Positions 18,899-29,723 of a DNA stretch of 64,000 nucleotides are shown in pieces. Both the position numbers and the translations under genes were made by a program. The notes beneath the pieces are model-generated. The model searched no databases. It saw nothing but the letters and a program-made list of their open reading frames with translations, and was not told the origin of the DNA. The stretch comes from Thomasclavelia spiroformis (GTDB taxonomy: Bacteria; Bacillota_I; Bacilli_A; Erysipelotrichales; Coprobacillaceae). Positions within the stretch are counted from its first letter, which is position 1; each line of letters starts with the position of its first letter. The stretch covers positions 1 to 64,000 of the forward strand of contig JACJKV010000014.1 in NCBI GenBank assembly GCA_016901755.1. Direction: 5' to 3'.

Positions 18899-19974
18899 TA
18901 TTGATGTCCTTCTAATTTTAAACGCTGATCTTCATTGATCAAAGCAGTAATGATATCTTCCAGTTTACCATCCATGATACGGTCTAACTGCTGGATACTT
19001 AATCCAATACGATGATCAGTCACGCGATTTTGTGGATAATTGTAAGTTCTGATTTTTTCAGCACGATCACCAGTACCGATTTTTGATTTACGTTCACTGT
19101 CGATTGCTTCATTCTGTTGCGACTGGAAATAATCATAAACACGGGCTACCAGTGCTTTCATCGCTTTATCACGGTTATCATGCTGTGAACGACCATCCTG
19201 ACTGGTTGCGACGATACCGGTTGGAATATGTGTAATACGAACGGCCGAATCAGTTTTATTGATATGCTGTCCTCCTGCCCCACTGGCACGATAAGTATCG
19301 ATACGTAAATCGCTTTTATTGATTTCCACATCTACTTCTTCCATTTCTGGCATGACCAGAACTGTGGCTGTAGACGTATGCACACGGCCTTGGGTTTCGG
19401 TCTTAGGCACACGCTGTACACGATGTGAACCAGATTCATATTTGAGTTTACCATAAACACCATCACCAATGACGTTAAAAGAAATCAATGAAAAACCACC
19501 AGCTTCAGATTCTTCAGCTTCCATCACTTCGATCTTCCAGCCTTGGCTTTCACTGTATTTCACATACATACGATATAGATCACCAGCGAAGATATTTCCT
19601 TCATCCCCACCAGCGGCACCTCTGATTTCCATGATAACGTTTTTATTATCATTTGGATCTTTAGGAATCAGTTCCAGTTCCAGCTTGTGGATTACATCTG
19701 GCAGCTTAGCTTCCAGTTCTTCTAATTCCATTTTGGCCATTTCTTTGATTTCAGGATCTTTTTCTTTCAGCAATTCTTTGGCATCATCAATACCTGACTG
19801 AATAGCTTTATATTCCTGGAACAAATCAAAAGCAGTCTGTAAAGAGGCCTGCTCTTTGGTTACTTCCGTCATTTTTTTAATATCACTGCCAATATCTGGA
19901 TCCATCAGCATATGGCCTAATTCTTCAAATCTATTTTCCATAGATAACAGTCTATCTAACATACTTTCATTCAT
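18898..19974 (-). CDS. prfA: Peptide chain release factor 1
   Basis: RF1 releases the finished peptide at UAA and UAG codons. The 358-residue protein has the catalytic GGQ in ASGAGGQHINKTDSAVR, and the codon-recognition domain earlier. ATG at 19974 is chosen because GCTAAAGGAGG lies 7 bases upstream; an upstream in-frame extension lacks support. It is the first gene of an operon with prmC and a GNAT acetyltransferase. Confidence 0.97.
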   Translation of the reverse strand: MNESMLDRLLSMENRFEELGHMLMDPDIGSDIKKMTEVTKEQASLQTAFDLFQEYKAIQSGIDDAKELLKEKDPEIKEMAKMELEELEAKLPDVIHKLELELIPKDPNDNKNVIMEIRGAAGGDEGNIFAGDLYRMYVKYSESQGWKIEVMEAEESEAGGFSLISFNVIGDGVYGKLKYESGSHRVQRVPKTETQGRVHTSTATVLVMPEMEEVDVEINKSDLRIDTYRASGAGGQHINKTDSAVRITHIPTGIVATSQDGRSQHDNRDKAMKALVARVYDYFQSQQNEAIDSERKSKIGTGDRAEKIRTYNYPQNRVTDHRIGLSIQQLDRIMDGKLEDIITALINEDQRLKLEGHQ

Positions 19975-20035
19975 ATTAAAACCTCCTTTAGCTCTAGCAA
20001 AATAATGATACACGATTTACTCGATTTAAACAAGA

Positions 20036-20056
20036 AAAAAGGGGCAATTAATGCCC
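20036..20056 (-). terminator. Terminator of the YoaK-like gene
   Basis: GGGCA-TTAAT-TGCCC followed by six Ts on the minus strand overlaps the stop of the gene at 20048. Confidence 0.75.
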
Positions 20057-20758
20057 ACCCGGTACTTTATTTAACAGTTCTTTTTCTTCTATCAGATCAG
20101 CTCTTACTAAATCCACGAAAACAAACCCTAATACAATCAGGGCAAACAGGATAGCCTGATCATGAAAACAGACACATAACATCGTTGCCAGCATCGCTCC
20201 AATGACAAACATTGCAATCATGCAGAAATGACGCATTGAGCGAAAAAGATAGGTTTTTTCATCCTTTTTTCTTAACCAGCGAACCAGATAGCTTCCCGTC
20301 TGTCTAACATGATTAGTGACAAATGTTGTTGCCATAGGAATATTTTCAGCCTGTCTAAACGTATTAAACTGCATCGCACAGATAAAATTGATCGTCACCT
20401 GAAATACCTGATCAGGAACAGTCGATGGTAAAAGCCCCATGATCAGAACTGCCATCATCTCAATACCAACCAGGACTGTATCCCATCTTAAAAAATGCAG
20501 TTTTTTAATTTTTAAAGCGGTATATTCCGAGACCATCGTTCCCAGAAAATAGGCACTGATCGGTATCAGCAAATACAAAACCTGATTCCAGTCCTGTTTT
20601 CCTAATGCCATCCCAAACAAAACGATATTTGCAGTTTGGGCATTACAGAAAATGCCTCCTTTTTGAGCATAGGTATATCCACCATAAAAACCCCCAACGG
20701 TTATCAGCAGCAAAAAGATATACCACTTTTCACATTTTAAATACTGTTTTTCGTCCAT
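20048..20758 (-). CDS. YoaK/DUF1275 family membrane protein
   Basis: The 236-residue protein has six to seven hydrophobic segments and the DUF1275 signature region near the N-terminus (NAQTANIVLFGMALG, corresponding to the usual TGN...G motif). It also has the FCAMQFNTFRQ and ATTFVTNHVRQTGSYL regions in the second half. ATG at 20758 has a GGTGAAAG site. It should be an integral membrane protein of unknown substrate. It stands as a single gene between the prfA operon and an acetyltransferase gene. Confidence 0.8.
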   Translation of the reverse strand: MDEKQYLKCEKWYIFLLLITVGGFYGGYTYAQKGGIFCNAQTANIVLFGMALGKQDWNQVLYLLIPISAYFLGTMVSEYTALKIKKLHFLRWDTVLVGIEMMAVLIMGLLPSTVPDQVFQVTINFICAMQFNTFRQAENIPMATTFVTNHVRQTGSYLVRWLRKKDEKTYLFRSMRHFCMIAMFVIGAMLATMLCVCFHDQAILFALIVLGFVFVDLVRADLIEEKELLNKVPGGH

Positions 20759-20805
20759 AACTTTCACCGAAGCTATTATAGTACGATGCCTCTATGTTTG
20801 CAATG

Positions 20806-21231
20806 TCATGGTTTGAGTTTTTTTTCAAAGCTGAAATGATCTTTAATATAACCATTTCTTTCATAAAAACGATGCGCATCGACTCTTTTCATCCCCGAAG
20901 ATAAACAGATTTCTTCTAGCTGCAGTTTATTGGCCATCATTTCAACATGGTCTAAAAGCATTTTTCCAATATGTTGACTACGATACTCACTTTTGACGAT
21001 CAGTTCACCAATTTCTCCTGTAACATAACGATGATGCAGGTAATGCTGTAAATATAAGGTGATACAGCCTTTAACCGTATCATCTTTATACAGATAAATA
21101 TAAACATTTTCATTTTCGATGCAGGATCTATACTGCAGGGCAAAAGCTTCACACTCTAAACTGCCTGCTTCCAGTTCATTCATTAATTCAAAAACTACAT
21201 CTTCATCCTGATAGCTTGCTTCAATAATCAT
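20806..21231 (-). CDS. GNAT family N-acetyltransferase
   Basis: The 141-residue protein has the acetyl-CoA pyrophosphate-binding segment SEYRSQHIGKMLLDHVE and the terminal DAHRFYERNGYIKDHFSFEKKL typical of aminoglycoside 6'-type and related GNAT enzymes. ATG at 21231 follows AAGGATGTGGAAAG. The substrate cannot be inferred; resistance should not be assumed. A TATAAT box lies just upstream, so it has its own promoter downstream of the tdk terminator. Confidence 0.8.
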   Translation of the reverse strand: MIIEASYQDEDVVFELMNELEAGSLECEAFALQYRSCIENENVYIYLYKDDTVKGCITLYLQHYLHHRYVTGEIGELIVKSEYRSQHIGKMLLDHVEMMANKLQLEEICLSSGMKRVDAHRFYERNGYIKDHFSFEKKLKP

Positions 21232-21274
21232 CTTTCCACATCCTTTATACTTATTATATAAACAGCGCAGAAAA

Positions 21275-21303
21275 AAACACAAGCGCTACACTTGTGTTTT
21301 TTT
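21275..21303. terminator. Terminator of the gdpP-rplI-dnaB-tdk operon
   Basis: An 8-bp stem (AACACAAG / CTTGTGTT) is flanked by A-run and T-run, so it works in the minus direction after tdk and might work both ways. The 70 bases between it and tdk are AT-rich with a weak inverted repeat (21340-21379) and no gene. Confidence 0.7.
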
Positions 21304-21373
21304 AAATACATTTTTTATATTTATTAAGGGGAGGTTTTCTATTACACTATTATACTAATATAGTAATGTTACA

Positions 21374-21988
21374 TTAGTGTGAACTTTTCCTGCTTTTTAG
21401 AATATTAATCGGTTTATTAACAACCTCATGACAATGACGACAGCGGGGTTCATAATGATCAATAGCCCCTACTAAAACGATTGGATCATCAAATGAAGCC
21501 GGTTTCCCATCAACCAGTCGCTGGGTACGGGTTGCCGGTGATCCGCATTTGGCACATACCGCCGTCAGCTTTGTTACAAATTCCCCTTTTGTCAGCAGAA
21601 TCGGCATCACCCCAAAAGGTTCCCCACGGAAGTCTTTATCCAAACCTGCCACCATGACACGAACCCCTTTGTCTGCCAGATATTCACAGACGTCTACCAG
21701 TTTTTCATTAAAAAACTGTGCCTCATCAATCGCTACGACCTGAACATCACTGTCTACTTTTTCCAGAATATCTTCTGGATCATCAATGACAAAACAGGGA
21801 ATCTTGCGGCCATTATGCGATACGATTTCACTGTCTGAATAGCGATTATCAATTTTTGGCTTAAATACCATGATTTTCTGTTTGGCATAACTCAAGACAT
21901 TGACCCGACGAATCAGTTCCTCAGTCTTACCAGCAAACATACAGCCACAGATCACTTCAATATAACCGGCACGATACTGATGATACAT
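21374..21988 (-). CDS. tdk: Thymidine kinase
   Basis: It phosphorylates thymidine to dTMP for nucleotide salvage. The 204-residue protein has the P-loop GCMFAGKTEELIRRV at the N-terminus, the AIDEAQFF Walker B-like segment and the zinc-binding cysteine pairs (CAKCGSPATRT and CRHCHE). The second of two adjacent ATG codons best fits the GGAGG site. It follows dnaB by about 11 bases and is the last gene of the operon. Confidence 0.95.
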   Translation of the reverse strand: MYHQYRAGYIEVICGCMFAGKTEELIRRVNVLSYAKQKIMVFKPKIDNRYSDSEIVSHNGRKIPCFVIDDPEDILEKVDSDVQVVAIDEAQFFNEKLVDVCEYLADKGVRVMVAGLDKDFRGEPFGVMPILLTKGEFVTKLTAVCAKCGSPATRTQRLVDGKPASFDDPIVLVGAIDHYEPRCRHCHEVVNKPINILKSRKSSH

Positions 21989-21999
21989 CATGATTCCTC

Positions 22000-23376
22000 C
22001 TAACTTCTGACATCTTTCCCGCCTACTTCACTACGGGTCGAAATATTTGTAAAACGGCTGAAATCCTTCTGGAAACTGAGATTGACTGTTCCCGTAGCTC
22101 CATTACGATGTTTAGCAATAATAACTTCAGTAAGTCCTGTTTCCTTGATTTCTTCTCCGGTTTTTTTAGCGTTATTCATCGCATAATAATCTTCACGATA
22201 TAAAAATGTAACGATATCGGCATCCTGTTCGATGGCTCCTGATTCTCTTAAATCGGACATCATTGGACGTTTATTTGGACGCTGTTCAACCGAACGTGAC
22301 AGCTGGGATAAAGCAATCACGGGAACATCCAGCTCTCTGGCTAACATCTTAAGCTGTCGAGAAATATCGGAAACTTCCTGCTGTCTTGATTCACGACTGT
22401 TAGAATTTCCTGAAATCAGCTGCAGATAATCGATAATGATCATTCTTAAACCTTTTTCTTCCTGTTTCAGCTTTCGGCATTTCGCTACAATTTCATTCAT
22501 TTTCACCCCAGGGGTATCATCGATAAAAAGATTACAGTGACTGACACGCTCTACGGCAGCATAATATTTGTTAGCGTTATTACGTAAAATAGAACCAGTA
22601 CGCATGGTTTCCCCTTCAATCCCACCCATGGAACAGATGATTCTTTGTACCAGCTGTTCTTTGGGCATTTCTAAAGAAAAAATAGCTACCGGTTCTGGTG
22701 ATTTTTCTGCTGCATTGTGGGCAATATTCAAGGCAAAAGCGGTTTTCCCCATTGCTGGTCTGGCTGCCAGAATAATCAGATCACCCTTTTGAAAACCGGA
22801 AGTAATTTTATCCAGATCATAGAAATTGGTTTTGACACCCGAAATATTACCATCATTTTTCTGCAGCAGATTCAGTTTCTGAGTAACTGCTTTTAATACC
22901 GATTTAACATTGACGAACTCGCCAGCACTGCGGTCTTTAGAAATCGCCAGCATAGTTCTTTCGGTATTATCAATAAAATCATCAATATTTTCTACATCCC
23001 CAAAAGCTGCTTCGGCAATACGGGTCGATTCTTTGATGATCTTACGCAAAATTGCCTTATCACGCAGACTTTTATAATAAAAATCACTATGTCTTAGCGT
23101 TGGTACCGATTCTCCAAGTGCTGCCAGATACTCAACACCACCAATTTTATCCAACTGACCATGATCTTTGAGATAAGATGTCATCGTCGTAACATCAATA
23201 GGAATATTCTTGGAAACAAGATCGCTCATCGCTAAAAACAGCAGCCGATGAGCATCGACATAGAAATCATCGGCATTAGCTTTACTGACATAACTGCGGC
23301 TTATTTCCTTGGAAATAAGCATGGCTCCAAGCAGAGATCTTTCCGCATCTATATCCTGTGGTAATTCTCTAGCCAT
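22000..23376 (-). CDS. dnaB: Replicative DNA helicase
   Basis: DnaB (named DnaC in Bacillus) is the hexameric helicase of the replication fork. The 458-residue protein has the N-terminal primase-interaction domain (PQDIDAERSLLGAMLI) and the RecA-like motor with Walker A ARPAMGKTAFALN, the IDYLQLISG Walker B region and SQLSRSVEQRPNKRP. ATG at 23376 follows AGGAGGTG. It sits directly after rplI, the usual rplI-dnaB pairing in Bacillota. Confidence 0.97.
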   Translation of the reverse strand: MARELPQDIDAERSLLGAMLISKEISRSYVSKANADDFYVDAHRLLFLAMSDLVSKNIPIDVTTMTSYLKDHGQLDKIGGVEYLAALGESVPTLRHSDFYYKSLRDKAILRKIIKESTRIAEAAFGDVENIDDFIDNTERTMLAISKDRSAGEFVNVKSVLKAVTQKLNLLQKNDGNISGVKTNFYDLDKITSGFQKGDLIILAARPAMGKTAFALNIAHNAAEKSPEPVAIFSLEMPKEQLVQRIICSMGGIEGETMRTGSILRNNANKYYAAVERVSHCNLFIDDTPGVKMNEIVAKCRKLKQEEKGLRMIIIDYLQLISGNSNSRESRQQEVSDISRQLKMLARELDVPVIALSQLSRSVEQRPNKRPMMSDLRESGAIEQDADIVTFLYREDYYAMNNAKKTGEEIKETGLTEVIIAKHRNGATGTVNLSFQKDFSRFTNISTRSEVGGKDVRS

Positions 23377-23387
23377 CAAATCACCTC

Positions 23388-23834
23388 CTATTTTTCTTTA
23401 AGATGAACTCGAATCGTCGCAATAACTCCTTTATATAGTTCAACCTTAATATTTGTATAACCTAAAGCACCAATTGGATGGGCATCGATCAGTTTTCTTT
23501 TATCAACTCTGATACCATATTTTTCACGCAGCTGTTCAACGACCATCTTTGTTGAAACACTGCCGAAAGTTTTCCCATCTTTCCCAGATTTTAAAACAAA
23601 TTCCAGCACGATATTTTCAATCTGTTTTTTAACTTCTTCAGCATTTTTCTTATTTTCTATATCCTGCAGGCGCTGTTCTTCTTTTTGCTGCTCAACAATT
23701 TTTTTAGCTGTTGCTGTTTCCTTAACTGCCAGTTTATTTTTAATCAGAAAGTTTTGCCCATAACCATCAGCAACTTTCACGATTTCTCCTTTTTTTCCCA
23801 CTTTTTTAACATCCTGTAATAATACTACTTTCAT
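23388..23834 (-). CDS. rplI: Ribosomal protein bL9
   Basis: bL9 is a two-domain protein of the large subunit near the L1 stalk. The 148 residues have the N-terminal domain (MKVVLLQDVKKVGKKGEIV and GYGQNFLIKNKLA), the long connecting helix rich in Glu, Lys and Gln, and the C-terminal domain (HPIGALGYTNIKVELYKGV). Its start overlaps the gdpP stop by 4 bases (ATGA), which indicates coupling. Length is standard. Confidence 0.97.
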   Translation of the reverse strand: MKVVLLQDVKKVGKKGEIVKVADGYGQNFLIKNKLAVKETATAKKIVEQQKEEQRLQDIENKKNAEEVKKQIENIVLEFVLKSGKDGKTFGSVSTKMVVEQLREKYGIRVDKRKLIDAHPIGALGYTNIKVELYKGVIATIRVHLKEK

Positions 23835-25798
23835 GATTCACCATTCCTTCCATCTAAATAATGATTGATCGCTTCTTCCAGGCGATTCAATACCAGTTTG
23901 ATGTCTGTTTCTTTAATTTGGGTCGCAGCCATCGTAAAATGACCACCACCGCCCAGTTCTTCCATAATGACCTGAACATTGACATCAGTCTTTGACCTGG
24001 CCGAGATCGAAATCTGTTCCTTTGTCGTTTTTCCTGCAATAAATACAGCTTTGATATCACTGATTTCCAGCAGTTCATTACCAGCCTTTGCCAGTAAAGT
24101 ACGATCATAAATGACATCTTCTTTACCATAGGCAATCAGAATATCCTTTCCAAAAGGATAGGCCGTCGTTAACACCGACAGGATATCCTGGGTGGTCTTA
24201 TAATCATTTTGCAGGTATTCATAAGCCTGAGAAACATCTGCATTCATTTCTTTCAGTTTTGCTGCAGCCTGGAACGTTCGTGAGCTGACCCTGGTTCTGA
24301 AATTATTAGTATCGATCAGCATCCCAGCATACATGATCGTAGCTTCTTGTGCTGTGATATGAACATCGATCTTCGAGTATTCAAACAGTTCGACAACCAG
24401 TTCAACGGTTGATGAAGCCCCCGGTTCAAGATAGGTCAATATCGGCAAATCGACAAATTCTTCACCACGACGATGATGATCGATAACAACTTTTTTATCT
24501 ACAACATCCAGTAAAACATTGTTGATTGCCAAAGAAGGCTTGTGATTATCAACCACGATTAGCAGACTGTCATCACGCGCAATTTCTAGAGCGCGCATTG
24601 GTGAGATAAACAGATTTTTATAGCCGTTATCACTTTTTAGCTTATTATAAACCAAAGCGGTTTTTTCTTCTAAAGAATTCACATCCAAAACAATATTCAC
24701 TTCTGTTTCATAGGTTTTGGCCAATGCGGCAATAGCCATGCTGGCTCCAAACGAATCAAAATCAGACTGTTTATGACCCATGACAAAAACATGCGGACTG
24801 TCTTTGATCAGACCAATGAGGGTCTGCGCAATGACACGTGCTCTAACACGGCTTGATTTTTCACTGCTTTGACTGTTTCCACCAAAATAGCGAATATTTT
24901 CACCAACCGTTTTGACCGCAATCTGGTCACCACCACGGGAATAAGATAAAGACAGGGCATTAAAAGCCATTTCATTCAGTTCACGAAACAGGCTTGAACC
25001 TCTGCCGATCCCAACTGATAAAGCCATAACTTCACCAATATCTTCAATTTTCTTTTTAAACAGATCAAGAATTTTAAACTTATCTTCTACCTGTTTACGA
25101 TAGATTCTTTCGGTAAAAACTGCCAGATAGCCATCTTCTTTATATTTCTTTAACAGAATATCATTATTTTTAGCCCAATCAAACAACGTCTGTCTTACTG
25201 TTGTCTGAATCAGCGCTGCTTTCTGTTCTTCAGCATATTCGATCGTATCGCTGTAATTATCAACCGTGATATAGGCAATGCATACCTGCTGATCTTCACA
25301 TTCTTTTGCCAGATCATAAATATCACTGACATCTTTTAAAAACAGCAGACGGGTATCACGAGAGTTATATACTTCATATTTTCTTGAATTGATATCTACA
25401 ACATTAATATCTTCATCTTCGAAAATCGGTGCCAGCAAAGGCTGCCATTCCAGCAGCTTTTCCCCAATGATGCGCAATCCCTGTTCATAAAACAGATCGC
25501 TGGCCCAGACAATATTACGATTTTCATCATAACGGATCAGACCAATACCACCAAAGATCAAAGCATTTTTGTTGTCTTCATCGAGTGCTTCGGCAACGCT
25601 GTAATTATTATTATCAATGATTTTTGTCATATAAAAAACTACGCCAACACAAATCATGTTTTTAAACAGCACATAACTGGCCAGAATGGTCGCTATCATA
25701 TTTTCCAGTATAACAGCAATAAACATAATAACCAGAATTTCAACTGTTAACAAAACATAGACTGTCTTACGTATCTGTACCAGTTTTTTCACCATCAT
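23831..25798 (-). CDS. gdpP: Cyclic-di-AMP phosphodiesterase GdpP (DHH family)
   Basis: GdpP hydrolyses c-di-AMP and so affects osmotic and cell-wall homeostasis. The 655-residue membrane protein has two N-terminal transmembrane helices, a PAS-like domain (about 85-150), a degenerate GGDEF domain, and the DHH/DHHA1 phosphodiesterase. The last has GHKQSDFDSFGASMA, VIDHHRRGE and the C-terminal ELGGGGHFTMAAT. The GGDEF signature reads RGGDQ, so cyclase activity is unlikely. It is the first gene of gdpP-rplI-dnaB-tdk. Confidence 0.95.
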   Translation of the reverse strand: MMVKKLVQIRKTVYVLLTVEILVIMFIAVILENMIATILASYVLFKNMICVGVVFYMTKIIDNNNYSVAEALDEDNKNALIFGGIGLIRYDENRNIVWASDLFYEQGLRIIGEKLLEWQPLLAPIFEDEDINVVDINSRKYEVYNSRDTRLLFLKDVSDIYDLAKECEDQQVCIAYITVDNYSDTIEYAEEQKAALIQTTVRQTLFDWAKNNDILLKKYKEDGYLAVFTERIYRKQVEDKFKILDLFKKKIEDIGEVMALSVGIGRGSSLFRELNEMAFNALSLSYSRGGDQIAVKTVGENIRYFGGNSQSSEKSSRVRARVIAQTLIGLIKDSPHVFVMGHKQSDFDSFGASMAIAALAKTYETEVNIVLDVNSLEEKTALVYNKLKSDNGYKNLFISPMRALEIARDDSLLIVVDNHKPSLAINNVLLDVVDKKVVIDHHRRGEEFVDLPILTYLEPGASSTVELVVELFEYSKIDVHITAQEATIMYAGMLIDTNNFRTRVSSRTFQAAAKLKEMNADVSQAYEYLQNDYKTTQDILSVLTTAYPFGKDILIAYGKEDVIYDRTLLAKAGNELLEISDIKAVFIAGKTTKEQISISARSKTDVNVQVIMEELGGGGHFTMAATQIKETDIKLVLNRLEEAINHYLDGRNGES

Positions 25799-25923
25799 TT
25801 TTCACCTCTCATCAACTGATCAAACCGTTATTATTTCAAATATATATATCATACTCTTGGACACTTTATCTTAATTAAGTATAAACATTTTTTATTTTCC
25901 AATCAACTCATTTTCATCATAAA

Positions 25924-27439
<1,516 letters not shown>

Positions 27440-27499
27440 TTATTTATAATCTTATTTTAATACATTTCCCAGTCATTTTCATTTTTTGAAATATATTTC

Positions 27500-27535
27500 C
27501 CATAAAAAAGAACTACAGATAATCTTTGATCATTT
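27500..27535 (-). terminator. Terminator of the NUDIX gene
   Basis: Minus-strand arms AGAACTGCA / TGTAGTTCT followed by six Ts overlap the stop codon at 27513. Confidence 0.65.
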
Positions 27536-28046
27536 GCAGTTCTGATAACTTAATACAATGTAAAAATTCATTTTTGGTAACTTTTTCAATACACTCATCG
27601 ATATCGATCCAGCGCACGGCACTTAACTCTTCTTCCTGTAAAGTAAAATCACCATCATACCATAAAGCATAAACCCGTGAGACCTGCACATTATGAAAGG
27701 GACGACCATGAAAAATATGATAGCTGTCACTATAGCTGACACCAATAGGATGAAGCTGATTTTCTTGAGCCTCAACTCCTAATTCTTCCTTTAATTCCCG
27801 TAAGGCAGAGGCCTTGTAAGTAGAACCAGCAGGAATATGTCCTGCACTGGAAATATCATAGCAGTTAGGATACGAATCTTTATTAGCACTTCTTTGCTGC
27901 AATAAAATTTCAACATGATCATTTTTCTTTCTTAAGATCCAGACATGACTGGTACGATGTCTGATCCCTTTTTCATGCGCGATGCTACGCTCAACAATTT
28001 CACCGGTAGGATTTCCCTGTTCATCAACGATATCTAAATATTCCAT
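27513..28046 (-). CDS. NUDIX hydrolase
   Basis: The 177-residue protein has the Nudix box (GHIPAGSTYKASALRELKEELG, with the REL-KEE core) that binds the metal and hydrolyses nucleoside diphosphate-linked substrates. The start MEYLDIVDEQGNPTG and HRTSHVWI segment resemble the YfcD/isopentenyl-diphosphate-isomerase-like group. Such proteins are often called IPP isomerases, but the substrate is not clear here. It is located between parB and the GH1 gene, with terminators on both sides. Confidence 0.85.
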   Translation of the reverse strand: MEYLDIVDEQGNPTGEIVERSIAHEKGIRHRTSHVWILRKKNDHVEILLQQRSANKDSYPNCYDISSAGHIPAGSTYKASALRELKEELGVEAQENQLHPIGVSYSDSYHIFHGRPFHNVQVSRVYALWYDGDFTLQEEELSAVRWIDIDECIEKVTKNEFLHCIKLSELQMIKDYL

Positions 28047-28062
28047 TCTTTTCTGTCCTCCT

Positions 28063-28090
28063 AAAAAAAAGAAGTTTAAACTTCTTTTTA
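28063..28090 (-). terminator. Terminator of the pssA-psd-parA-parB operon
   Basis: A perfect palindrome gaagtttaaacttc with A- and T-runs lies directly at the end of parB (stop at 28088). Confidence 0.85.
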
Positions 28091-28960
28091 ACTGTCTTCA
28101 ATGACTCCCATCAGTTCAAGTAGTCGATTCAGATCTTGAGTATCCGTATATTTGATCGTAATCGTTTTATCATCAACTTTAACGCGCGTACGATATTTTT
28201 TACGAAGCAACCCTTCTACATAAACATATTCTTTATTTTTTTCAGGTTTAGGCTTATTCTTTTTCGCCTGCTGCAACTCTAAACCTTTAACGATATTTTC
28301 TACATCACGCACACTCAGTTTTTCGGTAATGACTCTTTGTGCCACCTGTAAAGCTTTTTCCTTATCTAAGGTAATCAATGGACGGGCATGCCCCATGGTC
28401 AAATCACCAGATAAAACATATTGCTGGATCTTTTCAGGTAAATTCAGCAAACGCAATGTATTGGTAATATGCGTACGTGATTTACCGATTCTTTTAGCCA
28501 GTTCTGCCTGGGTCAGCTGCAGTTTATCCATCATTGTGGCATAGGCCTGCGCTTCTTCAATAGCGTTCAGATCTTCTCTTTGAATATTTTCCAAAAGCGC
28601 AATTTCCATCATCTGCTGATCCGAAAAATCAACAATAATCGCTGGGACATCTTCTAATCCCGCCAGTTTAGCCGCACGACAGCGTCTTTCCCCGGCAACA
28701 ATTTCATATCCCTGAATTGATTTCTTTAAGATCACCGGCTGGAAAATGCCATGTTCACGAATAGATGAGGCCAGTTCCTGTAAAGCTGCTTCATCAAATA
28801 CTTTTCGGGGCTGATAAGGATTAGGTCTGATATCAGCCAGCATAATACGTTCCTGTGAAAATTCTGGTGAATTATTTTCAATATCACTAATCAGCGTAGT
28901 GATATCGCCACCAAAAATAGCATCTAAGCCTTTCCCTAATTTTTTCTTTTTCTCAGCCAT
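28088..28960 (-). CDS. parB: Chromosome partitioning protein ParB
   Basis: ParB is a CTPase that loads at parS and spreads on DNA to organise the origin region. The 290-residue protein begins KKLGKGLDAIFGG. It has the CTP-binding VAGERRCRAAKLAG motif, and the helix-turn-helix TQAELAKRIGKSRTHITNTLRLL in the centre. A C-terminal dimerisation domain is preceded by a Lys-rich linker. It overlaps parA by 8 bases. No parS site (TGTTTCACGTGAAACA) was seen in the window. Confidence 0.95.
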   Translation of the reverse strand: MAEKKKKLGKGLDAIFGGDITTLISDIENNSPEFSQERIMLADIRPNPYQPRKVFDEAALQELASSIREHGIFQPVILKKSIQGYEIVAGERRCRAAKLAGLEDVPAIIVDFSDQQMMEIALLENIQREDLNAIEEAQAYATMMDKLQLTQAELAKRIGKSRTHITNTLRLLNLPEKIQQYVLSGDLTMGHARPLITLDKEKALQVAQRVITEKLSVRDVENIVKGLELQQAKKNKPKPEKNKEYVYVEGLLRKKYRTRVKVDDKTITIKYTDTQDLNRLLELMGVIEDS

Positions 28961-29720
28961 TTCTACTCAACACTTCCTTAGCTAATTCCTGATAAGCCAC
29001 CGCTCCAACAGAATTTTTATCATAGTCAAAAATACAGATTCCCGCACTTGGGGCTTCTGATAATTTAATATTTCTTGGAATCACGGTCTTATAGACTTTT
29101 TCTCCAAAATATTTACGTACTTCCTGTGAAACTTCCAGACCCAGATTGGTTCTTTGATCAAGCATCGTTAACAGCAGCCCTTCAATTGACAGCTTACGAT
29201 TAAAATGACTCTGTGTCAGTTTGATCGTATTTAACAGCTGAGTCAGTCCTTCCAAAGCATAATATTCACATTGCACTGGTATCAAAACCGAATCACATGA
29301 AGTTAAGGCATTCGTATTTAACAGTCCTAAAGCTGGTGGACAGTCAATAAAAATATAATCATAACGGTCTTTGACTTTTTCCAGAGCGTTTCTTAATCTT
29401 GTTTCTCGTCCCTGCTTGACATGCGCCAGTTCCAGATCGATTCCAGCCAGGTCGATTTCCCCAGGAGCAACATCAAGATTTTCAATATATGAATGTAAAA
29501 TAACCTGATCTAATCCTGCCTCTTCTGTTAAAACATGATAAGTAGATAATTCGATATAATCACGGTCAACACCAATCCCCTGTGTAGCGTTAGCCTGCGG
29601 ATCGATGTCAATTAATAATACCTTATAATTCATTTTAGCAAGCGCCGCCGCCAAATTGACGCTGGTCGTAGTTTTTCCTACTCCACCTTTTTGATTTGTA
29701 ATAGCAATAATCTTAGACAT
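28953..29720 (-). CDS. parA: Chromosome partitioning ATPase ParA
   Basis: ParA (Soj) is a deviant Walker ATPase that acts with ParB in segregation and affects replication initiation. The 255-residue protein has the deviant P-loop NQKGGVGKTTTSVNLAAAL, the DIDPQANATQG switch and FIDCPPALGLL. It starts 3 bases after the psd stop and overlaps parB by 8 bases, so the partition genes are transcribed with phospholipid synthesis genes. Confidence 0.95.
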   Translation of the reverse strand: MSKIIAITNQKGGVGKTTTSVNLAAALAKMNYKVLLIDIDPQANATQGIGVDRDYIELSTYHVLTEEAGLDQVILHSYIENLDVAPGEIDLAGIDLELAHVKQGRETRLRNALEKVKDRYDYIFIDCPPALGLLNTNALTSCDSVLIPVQCEYYALEGLTQLLNTIKLTQSHFNRKLSIEGLLLTMLDQRTNLGLEVSQEVRKYFGEKVYKTVIPRNIKLSEAPSAGICIFDYDKNSVGAVAYQELAKEVLSRNG

Positions 29721-29723
29721 TTT

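Noticed and set aside
20806-21231. Aminoglycoside acetyltransferase (resistance gene)
   Set aside because: Only general GNAT motifs are visible; nothing supports an antibiotic substrate.
23831-25798. GdpP GGDEF domain as a diguanylate cyclase
   Set aside because: The signature is degenerate (RGGDQ) and the protein has an intact DHH/DHHA1 domain, as expected for c-di-AMP phosphodiesterases.
28088-29720. parS sites near parAB
   Set aside because: No match or near match to TGTTTCACGTGAAACA was seen; ATTTCACGTGAC at about 40331 shares only the centre and lies in a coding gene.
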